Positions 41,260-51,493 of a stretch of 64,000 bases of DNA are shown piece after piece (position 1 is the stretch's first letter; each line of letters opens with the position of its first letter). The notes under the pieces were generated by a model. It had not been told where the DNA came from, did no database searches, and worked only from the letters and a program-made list of their open reading frames with translations. This DNA is from Stenotrophomonas indicatrix (GTDB lineage: Bacteria; Pseudomonadota; Gammaproteobacteria; Xanthomonadales; Xanthomonadaceae): NCBI RefSeq assembly GCF_002750975.1, contig NZ_PEJS01000001.1, forward strand, positions 3,286,001-3,350,000. Direction: 5' to 3'. The position numbers and the translations under genes are program-made.

Positions 41260-43584
41260 TTACGAAGGCCCTTTCTCGTTCAAGATCAATAATTTGGAGA
41301 ATGCCGGGAACAGTGCGGGCGGTTTTTCGGGCAGTCGCATCACACCGATGTCGGCACCATCGCTGATGGCCAGGGCCAGGTACAGGCTGTTTCCGTCGGC
41401 ACTGGCGCTGAGTCCATTGCCCGCGCTCAGCCGCTGGGCGTCCAGGCAACGCTCGGCTTCTTCGCGTCCGGACTGGATACGGACCAGGGTCGTGCCGCAG
41501 CTGGCACTGCTGCCGAGGTAGTCGATGCTGCCGTTGCCGGCCACCGTCCAGGTCCGGTAGCGCCAACGGCTGGGCCGGTCCTCACTGACCTGCTGCACGC
41601 TGGCAGGGGTCAACGCCGCGTCCACCGACCACAGCCCACCGGCTGCCAGCCGGGTGAACAGCACCCGCCCGGTACTGCGGTCGAAACGCGCCTGCGATAC
41701 GCCTTCCAGGCTGGCCAACCGCCGCCATGGCTGCGCGCTGCGGTCGAACAGGCTCAAGCGGGTGTGCTGGTCGGCATCACGTTCGACCACCAGCAGCTGC
41801 TCCGCGTCTGCGCCGTACAACGCCTGCAATGGCTGCTCGGCGGGAACCGGAAGGCGATGCAGTTGTTCATCGCGCGGTGCGATCTCGTAGACAACCGCTT
41901 CGCCATGCTCATCGCGGCCCACCACCAGCAGATGCCGGCTGTCGGCCGACCAGTCGGGCGCCTGCCGTGCCTCGGGCTTCAGCCCCTCGATCGGCCGCAG
42001 CGACTCCGGCCGCTGCATGTCGGCCCACCACAGGGCGAAGCTGCCGGAACGATCGGAACTGAACACCAGTTGCCGCCCATCCGGTGCCACCATCGGTTGC
42101 CCGTCGCGGCCACTGGAGGCGAACAGGCGCTCACCGGCACCGCCCTGCGCGGGCATCCTGAACACCCCGAACTGCGCGCGCCGATGCACGAACGCCAGCA
42201 TGTCGCCGCGGCGGGATACTGCCGGCCACTGCGCATCGTCGAGCCCGGCGTCGCGCAGCGTGCGGCGCTCGACGTCGAGGTAGTACAGGCGTGCTTCGCT
42301 GTCCACGCGGCGACCGAACACGATATGCCGACCGTCGCCCAGCCACGCCCAACCACGCAGTTCGGCCGATTCGGTGGTCAACTGCTCGGGCGTGCCGCCG
42401 CTGGCAGGCATCCGCCACAGGTCGCCCAGCTGGGGGTTGCGGACAAACACCAGCCATCGGCCATCCGGGGAATAGCGCGGGGCGTAGTCGAAATCATCCT
42501 CGTCGACGGCGTACTCCAGCGAACGCCATTGGCCGGTGGCCAGATCGAGCACGCGGATGCCGCGATGGGCATAGCGACCGACCATGCTGCCGAAGACCAG
42601 GCCACGACCATCGGGCGTCCAGTCGAAACTGAGCAGCTCGGTGCCGTCGCAGCGCGTGGCCTGGCGCACGGCGCCGCCGGTGGCGCTGGCGATCAGCACC
42701 TGGCAGCTGGCATCGGCACCAAAGCGGGCGAAGGCGATTTCGCGGCCATCGGGCGACCAGTTCGGGAAACGGTCGCTGGCACCTGCCGGTGGCGATAGCA
42801 GCTGGCGCGCGGGGGCATTGCCGGAGGTCTGCACCTTGATGGCGTTGCCGCCGGCGCCATCGTCGTTGGCGCCTTCGTAGGCGACCTGCGATCCATCAGG
42901 AGAAAGTGTGGGATAGGTCTCAAAACCGGCCGTCGCGGTAATCAATCGATACGGCCGCTCCGGACTTCCGATCACCCGCGTGCCGTTCTCCACTGCCGCA
43001 TCCACCGGAGAATTCACCGGCGCCGGGCGGCGCAGCAGCAGTACGCTCAACACCACCAGCGCAAGCAGCATCACCACGCCCAGTGCCAGCAGCAGGCGAC
43101 GGCGCAGACGGCGCCAGCGGCGGCTTCCGCGTTCAACCACCGGCACGCCGGCGGGAGCCACGGCATCCGGCGCAGGCGGCTGTGATGCGGTCGAGTCCTC
43201 TGCAACGGCGATCGCGTCGGTCTCGTGGTCCGCCAGCGGTTGCACCGGCACAAGCAGGCGGTAGCCGGTCTTGGCGATGGTCTCGATGTACGCCTGGCCG
43301 TTGTCGTCGTCGACGCTGAACGCCTTGCGCAGCTGGGTCACGGCCTGGGTCAGCACATCGTTGGTCGGCAGCGTGTCCGGCCACACTTCGGCGAACAGCT
43401 CGTCACGGGTCACCACCCGCCCCGGCTGCCGCATCAACACGCGCAGCACGCCCAGCGACTTGGGCGTCAAACGGCGTGTACGGCGGGCACCGGCGACTTC
43501 GACCTCACGCGAGGACAAAGTAACGATGCACTCACCGACGCGGACGCGGTCGGATTCAGGCGACTGGATTTCGCTGTTGATCAT
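41260..43584 (-). CDS. Membrane-bound winged-helix regulator with TolB-like propeller
   Basis: A 774-residue single-pass protein. Residues 1-115 are an OmpR/PhoB-type winged helix (LTPKSLGVLRVLMRQPGRVVTRDELFAEVWPD, TNDVLTQAVTQLRKAF, YIETIAKTGYRLLVPV) as in CadC/ToxR. An Arg-rich segment and a membrane helix (LLALGVVMLLALVVLSVLLL) follow near 165-190. The large outer part, about 210-760, has repeated PDGxxxxF-type blades (LSPDGSQVAYEGAND, WSPDGREIAFARFG, YSPDGRWLVFVRNP, VAPDGRQLVFSSDRSG) of a TolB/WD40-like propeller. It would sense a periplasmic signal and bind DNA directly. The target is unknown. Confidence 0.88.
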   Translation of the reverse strand: MINSEIQSPESDRVRVGECIVTLSSREVEVAGARRTRRLTPKSLGVLRVLMRQPGRVVTRDELFAEVWPDTLPTNDVLTQAVTQLRKAFSVDDDNGQAYIETIAKTGYRLLVPVQPLADHETDAIAVAEDSTASQPPAPDAVAPAGVPVVERGSRRWRRLRRRLLLALGVVMLLALVVLSVLLLRRPAPVNSPVDAAVENGTRVIGSPERPYRLITATAGFETYPTLSPDGSQVAYEGANDDGAGGNAIKVQTSGNAPARQLLSPPAGASDRFPNWSPDGREIAFARFGADASCQVLIASATGGAVRQATRCDGTELLSFDWTPDGRGLVFGSMVGRYAHRGIRVLDLATGQWRSLEYAVDEDDFDYAPRYSPDGRWLVFVRNPQLGDLWRMPASGGTPEQLTTESAELRGWAWLGDGRHIVFGRRVDSEARLYYLDVERRTLRDAGLDDAQWPAVSRRGDMLAFVHRRAQFGVFRMPAQGGAGERLFASSGRDGQPMVAPDGRQLVFSSDRSGSFALWWADMQRPESLRPIEGLKPEARQAPDWSADSRHLLVVGRDEHGEAVVYEIAPRDEQLHRLPVPAEQPLQALYGADAEQLLVVERDADQHTRLSLFDRSAQPWRRLASLEGVSQARFDRSTGRVLFTRLAAGGLWSVDAALTPASVQQVSEDRPSRWRYRTWTVAGNGSIDYLGSSASCGTTLVRIQSGREEAERCLDAQRLSAGNGLSASADGNSLYLALAISDGADIGVMRLPEKPPALFPAFSKLLILNEKGPS

Positions 43585-43801
43585 TCGTTGCTATGGGGCT
43601 GAAACAGGCCGCAAACACTGTTCACCATCGATCCCTTCCCATCCTTGGCACAGCAAGAAGCCAGATTCCGCACAAAGCATCGGCGCATACCGCAAAAAAA
43701 ACGAAGCCTCCGGATATTAGCCTATGCGAGTTACCTCGCCTATCGCGTGGTCGACATCAGGCTCTCTCTCGCCGACGCATTCACATAATACGCATCATCA
43801 T

Positions 43802-43829
43802 TCGCGCCCTTTTGGGCGCGATATTTTTA
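43802..43829 (+). terminator. Plus-strand terminator hairpin without an obvious gene
   Basis: TCGCGCCC-TTTT-GGGCGCGA, perfect 8-bp stem, then TATTTTTAT. The flanking genes are both on the minus strand, so either a plus-strand small RNA from about 43600-43800 ends here, or the hairpin serves the channel gene weakly. The 259-base gap is AT-richer than usual, and nothing else is recognised in it. Confidence 0.55.
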
Positions 43830-43843
43830 TCTGGCGTTCATTT

Positions 43844-44515
43844 TCAGAAGCGTTTCAGCATGGTCAGGCCAACCAGCCGCGAAACCACCAGCGCTACGTA
43901 CATGACGCCGGAAAACTGCTCCAGCATTACCAGCGCGCGGGCCTGCGGATGCAGTGGCACGACGTCGCTGAGACCTACCCCCGACAATAAGCTGAAGCTC
44001 AGATAAAGCAGCTCCATCCATGTGCGCTGCGCGCCGCCACTGGCGCCCTGGAAACTGCCCGGATACCACTGCTGACATACGGCAAAGGTAAAAGCGAATG
44101 CCCATGCCAGCAGAGTGAACGTGGCACCGGCGGCGAACAGCTCGTCGCGCGTCACTTTGTGGTCCTGCAGCATGTAAGCGATCAGCGCACCGGCGGTGTA
44201 GAAATACAGCAGGCTTTCCAGCAGCTGCGCGGTGATGCCCAGTGCAGGCCGGTCGAGCAGGGCCGCCGAAAGGGAAAACACCACCGCCGGGATGGCCAGC
44301 ACCAACGCCAGCCATGTCCCCAGCGGGCTGCGCTGCACCACCCACAGTGCCAGGCCGAGCACGGCCATGCCGAATACGCCTACTGCCGCGCGCCCGGCAG
44401 CAGTTTCGTCCAACGCCGGGTACAGCAGTACCGACAACAGCTGTGCGCCGAGCAGCCAGGCAGAGGGATGACGGCGGGCGATGGCCAGCCAGCGGGTGGT
44501 GACGGCAATGGGCAT
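43844..44515 (-). CDS. Pore-loop ion channel-like membrane protein
   Basis: A 223-residue inner-membrane protein with about six segments (LLGAQLLSVLLYPAL, GMAVLGLALWVVQ, LALVLAIPAVVFSLSAALL, LLYFYTAGALIAYML, LLAWAFAFTFAVCQQW, FSGVMYVALVVSRLVGL). Between the last two lies a pore-like WMELLYLSFSLLSGVGLSDVVPLHPQARALVMLE that matches the Ion_trans_2 layout, with SGVGLSD in place of the K+ filter TVGYGD. Selectivity may therefore differ. The start MPIAVTTRW at 44515 is the first plausible one. It is downstream of thiC on the same strand, separated by a REP. Confidence 0.8.
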   Translation of the reverse strand: MPIAVTTRWLAIARRHPSAWLLGAQLLSVLLYPALDETAAGRAAVGVFGMAVLGLALWVVQRSPLGTWLALVLAIPAVVFSLSAALLDRPALGITAQLLESLLYFYTAGALIAYMLQDHKVTRDELFAAGATFTLLAWAFAFTFAVCQQWYPGSFQGASGGAQRTWMELLYLSFSLLSGVGLSDVVPLHPQARALVMLEQFSGVMYVALVVSRLVGLTMLKRF

Positions 44516-44577
44516 GGTTCCGTGTCCCCGGGGAACGATGGGGCGAGGATAGCGGCATGTCGGTGAGTTGGGTGACT

Positions 44578-44606
44578 GGACGGTGCCGGGCATGACCCGG
44601 CACTGC
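44578..44606. repeat. REP-like palindrome
   Basis: GGTGCCGGGCATGACCCGGCACTGCCC between thiC and the channel gene. It may serve as a weak terminator. Confidence 0.55.
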
Positions 44607-44616
44607 CCATCTGCGA

Positions 44617-46655
<2,039 letters not shown>

Positions 46656-46903
46656 TGGGCATTAGAGCATAGAAACCACTCGACCTCCTGGCCGTTCATC
46701 CACGCAGGGCGCAGATCTGCCGCACCCGCGTTAACAGAACCGTGACGTCGCATTCAGTAACGTGCACGCGCGCCGCACCGTTGCACGTGGCGCTTTCCCT
46801 GCCGCCATCGCGGTGCCTGTCCGGTGCGCGCACACTGTCGCCGGCCTACTCCCTGCAAGCTTTCGCTCGCTCCCCTCATTCCCTTGATCGGAGAAGCTCC
46901 TTC

Positions 46904-48481
46904 ATGGTGTTTCGCATTTCCATCGCACTGGTGCTTGTCCTGGTGCTGCTGGCCGGCCTCGCGCCCGGCCCCTTCAATACCGTCGTGCAGGCGGCGCTGG
47001 CTGATGTCATCCGCAGCGTCGGTTGGCTGTACCTGCTGGTGGTGTTCCTGGCGCTGGTATTCCTGATGTACCTGGCCTTCGGCCGCTTCGGCAACCTGCG
47101 CATCGGTGGCGAAGACGCTGAACCCGAATTTTCGCGCGCCAGCTGGATGTCGATGCTGTTCGCCGCCGGCATGGGCATCGGCCTGGTGTTCTGGGGCGCG
47201 GCCGAGCCGATCTCACACTTCACCAAGCCACCGGAAGGCATTGCGCCACAGAGCATGGATGCCGCGCGTGCATCGATGCGCTATGCGTTCTTCCACTGGG
47301 GCCTGCATCCGTGGGCGATCTATGCACTGATCGGCCTGGCGATGGCCTGGTTCCAGTTCAACCGCAATGGACGGGGGCTGGTCAGCGATATGCTGCAGCC
47401 GATCATCGGCCGCCACCATCGCGGCTGGATCGGCCGTGTCGTCAACATCGCGGCGGTGGTCGCCACGGCGATCGGCGTGGCGACGACGCTCGGCTTCGGC
47501 ACCATCCAGATCGCTGCAGGCGTGGAGCGCGTATTTGGTCTGCAGGCGACTGTACCGGTGCAGATGACCATCATCGCCATTGCCTTCGTGCTGTACATGG
47601 CCTCTACCGCCAGCGGTGTGGAGCGCGGCGTGAAGTGGCTGTCCAACTTCAACCTGGCACTGGCTGCATTGCTGGCCGCGACCGTACTTGTGCTGGGGCC
47701 GACTGGCTTCATCTTCGATACGTTCACCACCACGCTGGGTTCCTACCTCAACCAGCTGGTGACCATGAGCCTGCGCATGTCGCCGTTCTCCGGCAGCACG
47801 TGGGTGGCCGACTGGACGATCTTCTACTGGGCCTGGTGGATTTCGTGGGCCCCGTTCGTGGGTTCCTTCATCGCGCGCATCTCGCGCGGCCGCAGCGTGC
47901 GCGAGTTCGTGATCGGCGTGGTGTTGGCACCGACCGTGCTTGGCTTCTTCTGGTTCGCCGTGTTCGGGGGAACGGCATTGTGGGCGCAGATCTTCGGCCA
48001 CGCCGACCTTGTGCAGGCACTGGGCAATGGCTATGAGACGGTGCTGTTCACCCTGTTCGACAGCCTGCCGGCGTCGCTGATGCTGTCGGCGGTGGCATTG
48101 GTGCTGTTGATGATCTTCTTCGTGACCTCGGCCGATTCGGCGGTTCTGGTACTGGCCAGCATGTCCACCGACGAAGCCGGGGATCCGCCGCTGAAGCGCA
48201 AGCTGGCGTGGGGCATCGCGGTAGCGTTGATTGCGGCGGCATTGCTGCTGGCGGGCGGGCTGGATGCGCTGCAGGGCATGATCACGATTGCCGCGTTGCC
48301 GTTCGCGCTGCTGATGGTGCTGGTGATGGTGTCGCTGTACCGGGTGCTGGACCAGGAGTACACGCGCGAGCGGCGGCAGGCGCAGCGCCAGCGGCGCATG
48401 ATCGATGCGTGGATCGCACGCGAGATGGCGGCGCAGGAAGAGACCCAGGCGGAGGCGGCACGCGCGCAGGATCAGGATTGA
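46904..48481 (+). CDS. BCCT family transporter
   Basis: A 525-residue, twelve-segment transporter of the betaine/carnitine/choline family. Seen: the family block GMGIGLVFWGAAEPISHFTKPP near residue 85, GWIGRVVNIAAVVATAIGVATTLGFG near 170, and the tryptophan-rich substrate helix WAWWISWAPFVGSFIARISRGR near 310-330. It probably takes up glycine betaine, choline or a similar osmolyte with Na+ or H+. ATG 46904 is preferred, since GGAG lies nine bases upstream and the first membrane helix follows. A longer reading from 46742 would add an Arg-poor, unrelated leader. The tail is Gln/Arg/Glu-rich (residues 495-525), a likely osmosensor as in BetP. Confidence 0.9.
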   Translation: MVFRISIALVLVLVLLAGLAPGPFNTVVQAALADVIRSVGWLYLLVVFLALVFLMYLAFGRFGNLRIGGEDAEPEFSRASWMSMLFAAGMGIGLVFWGAAEPISHFTKPPEGIAPQSMDAARASMRYAFFHWGLHPWAIYALIGLAMAWFQFNRNGRGLVSDMLQPIIGRHHRGWIGRVVNIAAVVATAIGVATTLGFGTIQIAAGVERVFGLQATVPVQMTIIAIAFVLYMASTASGVERGVKWLSNFNLALAALLAATVLVLGPTGFIFDTFTTTLGSYLNQLVTMSLRMSPFSGSTWVADWTIFYWAWWISWAPFVGSFIARISRGRSVREFVIGVVLAPTVLGFFWFAVFGGTALWAQIFGHADLVQALGNGYETVLFTLFDSLPASLMLSAVALVLLMIFFVTSADSAVLVLASMSTDEAGDPPLKRKLAWGIAVALIAAALLLAGGLDALQGMITIAALPFALLMVLVMVSLYRVLDQEYTRERRQAQRQRRMIDAWIAREMAAQEETQAEAARAQDQD

Positions 48482-48566
48482 GGTGTTTTGCAGCCTGCGG
48501 CTGCACCGCTTTTTTCAGGCAAAGGCAACGGCCGAAGCCAAGGCGGCTCTGGGTTGTTGCTTGCCT

Positions 48567-48670
48567 GGCGGGGAGGGGGCCGATGGCGGGACACGCCGCA
48601 AGTACGTCCCTGTAGGCTCGGCCACGGCATCCATGCCGTGGACGGTCCCGCCATCGGCCCCCTCCCCGCC
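48567..48670. repeat. Composite palindrome, copy B
   Basis: 104 bases. Arms 48567-48590 and 48647-48670 are complementary at all 24 positions. The core ACACGCCGCAAGTACGTCCC aligns with copy A. The inner hairpin is CCACGGCAT/ATGCCGTGG. It lies in the 551-base gap between the BCCT and ggt genes. Confidence 0.9.
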
Positions 48671-48694
48671 TCCGACAATTTCCCGGTGACGGCA

Positions 48695-48718
48695 GTAGAT
48701 CCACGCCATGCGTGGATG
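48695..48718 (+). repeat. SMAG-type REP element
   Basis: GTAG + ATCCACGCCATGCGTGGAT. Confidence 0.9.
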
Positions 48719-48740
48719 AAGGTGTATCGGAAAACAAGAA

Positions 48741-48781
48741 GGGGTCGGATCCGTTTTCCAAAGGAAAACGGATCCGACCCC
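48741..48781. repeat. Perfect 19-bp inverted repeat
   Basis: GGGGTCGGATCCGTTTTCC and its exact inverse flank a three-base AAA loop. It has the same ends as 25397-25435. Confidence 0.9.
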
Positions 48782-48868
48782 AACCATCAGCACGCGGCCG
48801 TTGCTGCCTTTGCTTTTGATCTTCTTCTTTCTCTTCCTGCGGTGGCGGCCGCAGCAAACTGTCAGAGG

Positions 48869-48968
48869 TCGGGTGGGTGGGCTGGGCGGGGGTGTCAGCC
48901 GCATGGATGCGGCTGCCAAGCCTCCAGGGACGGATTCACGGCGTCCCCCGAACAGCCCACCCACCCGG
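48869..48968. repeat. Composite palindrome, copy C (inverted)
   Basis: About 100 bases. Arms 48870-48892 and 48945-48967 match at 21 of 23 positions. The core is the reverse complement of that in copies A and B. The inner hairpin is CAGCCGCAT/ATGCGGCTG. Confidence 0.85.
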
Positions 48969-49032
48969 CCCAGCAAGCGATCCCGCTTCTGAACCCTCCG
49001 CAGAGGGGGCTCAGCCCGTTGGCCGGTAAACC

Positions 49033-50751
49033 TCAGTAGCCCGCCGCCTGCCCATCCTTGCGGCTCTCCGACGCGCCGTAATACACGCCCGTTTCCGGAT
49101 CACGCAGGATCGCCTGATAACCACCATACGGACCATCGGCGAACACCACCCGGTGCCCCTTGCGCATCAGCGCCCGCACCGTCTCGTACGGGAACCCGGT
49201 TTCCAGATTGACCTCGCCACCATCAGTCATCGCCGTCGCCTGCCCGGTCGGTTCGGTCGATCCCTCATGCTGGATGCGGGGTGCATCACCGGCCTCCTGC
49301 AGGTTCATGCCGAAGTCCACCAGGTTCATCACGATCTGTGCGTGCCCCTGCGGCTGCATCGCACCGCCCATCACGCCGAAACTTGCATAAGGCTTGCCGC
49401 CCTTGGTGATGAAGGCCGGAATGATGGTCTGGAAGGGACGCTTGCCCGGTGCGTAACCGTTGGGATGGTTCTTCTGCAGCACGAACATCTCGCCGCGATC
49501 CTGCAGGATGAAGCCCAGCCCCGGCGGGGCCATGCCGCTGCCCATGCCGCGGTAGTTGGACTGGATCAGTGACACCATCATGCCGTCGGCATCGGCCACG
49601 GTCATGTAGATCGTGTCGCCCTCTTCCAGCTGCTTGGGCGTGCCCGGCTGCACTTCCTTCAGCGCCTTGTCCATCGAAATCAGCGCGCGACGCTGCGCTG
49701 CGTACTCCTTGGAAATCAGCTTCTGTACCGGCGCGGGCTGGAACGCCATGTCCGCGTAGAAGCGCGCACGATCGGCGAAGGCCAGCTTCTTGGCTTCCAC
49801 GAACAGATGCACGTGCTCGGGTGAGCCGAACGGAATCTTCGAGAAGTCGTAGCCTTCCAGTACGTTGAGGATCTGCAGCGCGGCGATGCCCTGGCTGTTG
49901 GGCGGCAGCTCCCACACGTCGTAGCCGCGGTAGTTGCTGCTGACCGGCTCGACCCACTCGCCATGATGGTCGGCCATGTCCTGGTAGCTCAGGTAGCCGC
50001 CGTTCTTCTTGAAGTAATCGCCGATGGTGTGGGCGATGTCGCCCTTGTAGAAGGCATCACGGCCGCCGTCGGCAATCTTCTGCAGGGTGTCGGCAAGGTT
50101 GGGGTTCTTCCACATCTCGCCCTTGCGCGGCGCGTGGCCATCGATCGTGAACTGTTCCTTGAAACCCGGATACTGCGACAGCTTCGGCACCGAGCGATCC
50201 CAGTAATAGGCAATCACTTCGGCAACGGGATGACCGTCGCGCGCGTAGCGGATGGCCGGGGCCAGGTTGTCGGCCATCGGCTTGCGGCCGAAGCGCTCGT
50301 GCAGCGCGAACCAGCCATCAACCGCGCCCGGCACCGATACCGGCAGCGGGCCGGTCGCGGGGATCTCCTTCAGGCCACGACGCTGGAACTCGGCCAGGGT
50401 GAGTGACTTCGGCGAACGGCCCGAGCCGTTGTAGCCGTAGAGCTTCTGCGTCTTCGGGTCCCACACGATGGCGAACAGGTCGCCGCCGACGCCATTGCCA
50501 GTCGGCTCCATCAACCCCAGCGCTGCGTTGGCCGCAATGGCGGCATCGACGGCCGAGCCACCGGCCTTCATCACGTCCAGTGCGATCTGGGTAGCCAGCG
50601 GCTGCGAGGTGGCGGCCATCGCATGCGGGGCGATCACCTCCGAACGCGTGGCGAAGGTGTGGCCGGTAATGCGGTCGGCGGCCTGGGACAGCATGGGCAC
50701 GGCAGCCAGCACGGCAGCTGCCAGCAGGGAACGGGCAAGACGTCGGGACAC
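49033..50751 (-). CDS. ggt: Gamma-glutamyltransferase
   Basis: A 572-residue periplasmic enzyme that splits the gamma-glutamyl bond of glutathione. Signal peptide 1-24 (ending SQA). The proenzyme is cut before a Thr to give the small subunit: the nucleophile is in EEGDTIYMTVADADG near residue 379. Other family blocks: GGSAVDAAIAANAALGLMEPTGNGVGGDLF near 64-93 and PFQTIIPAFI near 440. The usual GGSGG-type oxyanion loop is VMGGAMQPQGHAQ, as in the YwrD-like branch. The GTG start at 50751 gives the signal peptide. It is divergent from the ilv-leu operon. Confidence 0.92.
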   Translation of the reverse strand: MSRRLARSLLAAAVLAAVPMLSQAADRITGHTFATRSEVIAPHAMAATSQPLATQIALDVMKAGGSAVDAAIAANAALGLMEPTGNGVGGDLFAIVWDPKTQKLYGYNGSGRSPKSLTLAEFQRRGLKEIPATGPLPVSVPGAVDGWFALHERFGRKPMADNLAPAIRYARDGHPVAEVIAYYWDRSVPKLSQYPGFKEQFTIDGHAPRKGEMWKNPNLADTLQKIADGGRDAFYKGDIAHTIGDYFKKNGGYLSYQDMADHHGEWVEPVSSNYRGYDVWELPPNSQGIAALQILNVLEGYDFSKIPFGSPEHVHLFVEAKKLAFADRARFYADMAFQPAPVQKLISKEYAAQRRALISMDKALKEVQPGTPKQLEEGDTIYMTVADADGMMVSLIQSNYRGMGSGMAPPGLGFILQDRGEMFVLQKNHPNGYAPGKRPFQTIIPAFITKGGKPYASFGVMGGAMQPQGHAQIVMNLVDFGMNLQEAGDAPRIQHEGSTEPTGQATAMTDGGEVNLETGFPYETVRALMRKGHRVVFADGPYGGYQAILRDPETGVYYGASESRKDGQAAGY

Positions 50752-51071
50752 GGTCAGGTTCCGAGGGAAGGGGTGGTGACCCGATCTTCGCCGCTACCGC
50801 GGCCGGGAGCCATCGGGCATAGGTCATGGGGCGCCTCATGGAGCCACGGGCGCCATTGCCACGAACGCATCGCAATCGCGCGGAACCTCCCGCGGCACAC
50901 GGGGCGCTGCACGACCCGGCGAGCGCAGCTGGTATCGCCGGAATCCGCGCAAAAAACCCGTTGAAAAGAGTGAATTCGGGTTCACCGAAACACTTTCAGC
51001 AGCAACCATCCTTGTGCCACAAGCGATTGCACTGCATGCAGCGGAAACTGACGGAAATAGTGCTGCGAGGG

Positions 51072-51101
51072 TTGACACAGCGGAAATGGCTGTGGTTTTC
51101 T
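51072..51101 (+). promoter_or_regulatory. Candidate promoter of the ilv-leu operon
   Basis: A perfect TTGACA at 51072-51077 and a weak TTTTCT at 51096-51101 (18-base spacing). The leader ATG at 51109 lies seven bases past the -10, with no ribosome site, so the leader peptide message would be leaderless. The rest of the 357-base gap to ggt (50752-51071) shows nothing else clear. Confidence 0.5.
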
Positions 51102-51108
51102 CGATCAC

Positions 51109-51237
51109 ATGTTGCATCACAACACACCACCGCGAACCCACATCGAAGCCGCCGATACCGGCGCCGCCTCGCTGCGTTCGATTCTTGTGCTCGTACTTAT
51201 TACCCAACCAACAGGTGCGGGACGAGCCAGCGTGTAA
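51109..51237 (+). CDS. ilvL: ilv operon leader peptide with Ile/Leu/Val run
   Basis: A 42-residue [21 protein letters not shown]..., whose residues 25-31 are ILVLVLI, encoded by ATT-CTT-GTG-CTC-GTA-CTT-ATT. ATT, CTT and GTA are rare in this high-GC genome, so the run would slow ribosomes sharply when the charged tRNAs are scarce. The stop TAA lies 28 bases before the attenuator. The ORF is a classic branched-chain amino-acid leader: its product has no function beyond the act of translation. No Shine-Dalgarno sequence is present. Confidence 0.88.
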   Translation: MLHHNTPPRTHIEAADTGAASLRSILVLVLITQPTGAGRASV

Positions 51238-51295
51238 GCAACAAACACACCGGAACTCTTCAAAAACCCGCACCCGCCCAGGTGCGGGTTTTTTC
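51214..51295 (+). terminator. ilv attenuator with antiterminator repeat
   Basis: Terminator: AAAACCCGCACC (51263-51274) pairs with GGTGCGGGTTTT (51281-51292) and the T-run continues. The 3' arm core GGTGCGGG occurs again exactly at 51214-51221, near the end of the leader ORF, and can pair with CCCGCACC instead (antiterminator). Upstream, CGCTGCGTTCG (51170-51180) can pair with CGAGCCAGCG (51223-51232), which would free the terminator when the ribosome does not stall. Confidence 0.9.
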
Positions 51296-51326
51296 ATTTC
51301 AGGACCTGGTTTCAGACGCAACCACC

Positions 51327-51428
51327 ATGACCACCGCCTCCTCCACAACCTGGACCCGCTGCACCACGAACTCTCGTGGTGGCAGTACCTGTGCGATGCG
51401 CGGCGCTGCCCTCCCCGCTTTTCCCTGA
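51327..51428 (+). CDS. Second leader ORF, Thr-rich
   Basis: A 33-residue ORF between the attenuator and ilv[22 protein letters not shown]..., with eight Thr and four Ser. Its stop is at the foot of a second strong terminator (51427-51470). An internal 8-bp hairpin CACCACGA-ACTC-TCGTGGTG spans 51362-51381. Thr is the precursor of Ile, so a Thr-sensing leader would make sense, but there is no good ribosome site, and the same stretch in the ilvC frame reads Leu-rich ([18 protein letters not shown]) from a possible ATT start. Translation is unproven. Confidence 0.4.
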   Translation: MTTASSTTWTRCTTNSRGGSTCAMRGAALPAFP

Positions 51429-51470
51429 CCGGCCGGTACGTCGCTTCGACTGCCGGCCGTCTTTTTTCTT
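51427..51470 (+). terminator. Second terminator directly before ilvC
   Basis: GTCG-CTT-CGAC inner stem extended by CCGGCCGGTA/TGCCGGCCG, followed by T6 (51462-51467). It lies 24 bases before the ilvC start, which makes it a regulated terminator rather than a gene end. Confidence 0.85.
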
Positions 51471-51493
51471 CCCACCCGCAAGGAACCTCCCCC

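Noticed and set aside
46742..46903. Longer start for the BCCT transporter
   Set aside because: No ribosome site at 46742; the added residues are unrelated to BCCT proteins, whereas the ATG at 46904 has GGAG at the right distance.
51014..51493. N-terminal extension of ilvC by 160 residues
   Set aside because: It would run through the promoter, leader ORF, attenuator and second terminator. KARI begins at the chosen ATG with AAGGA upstream.
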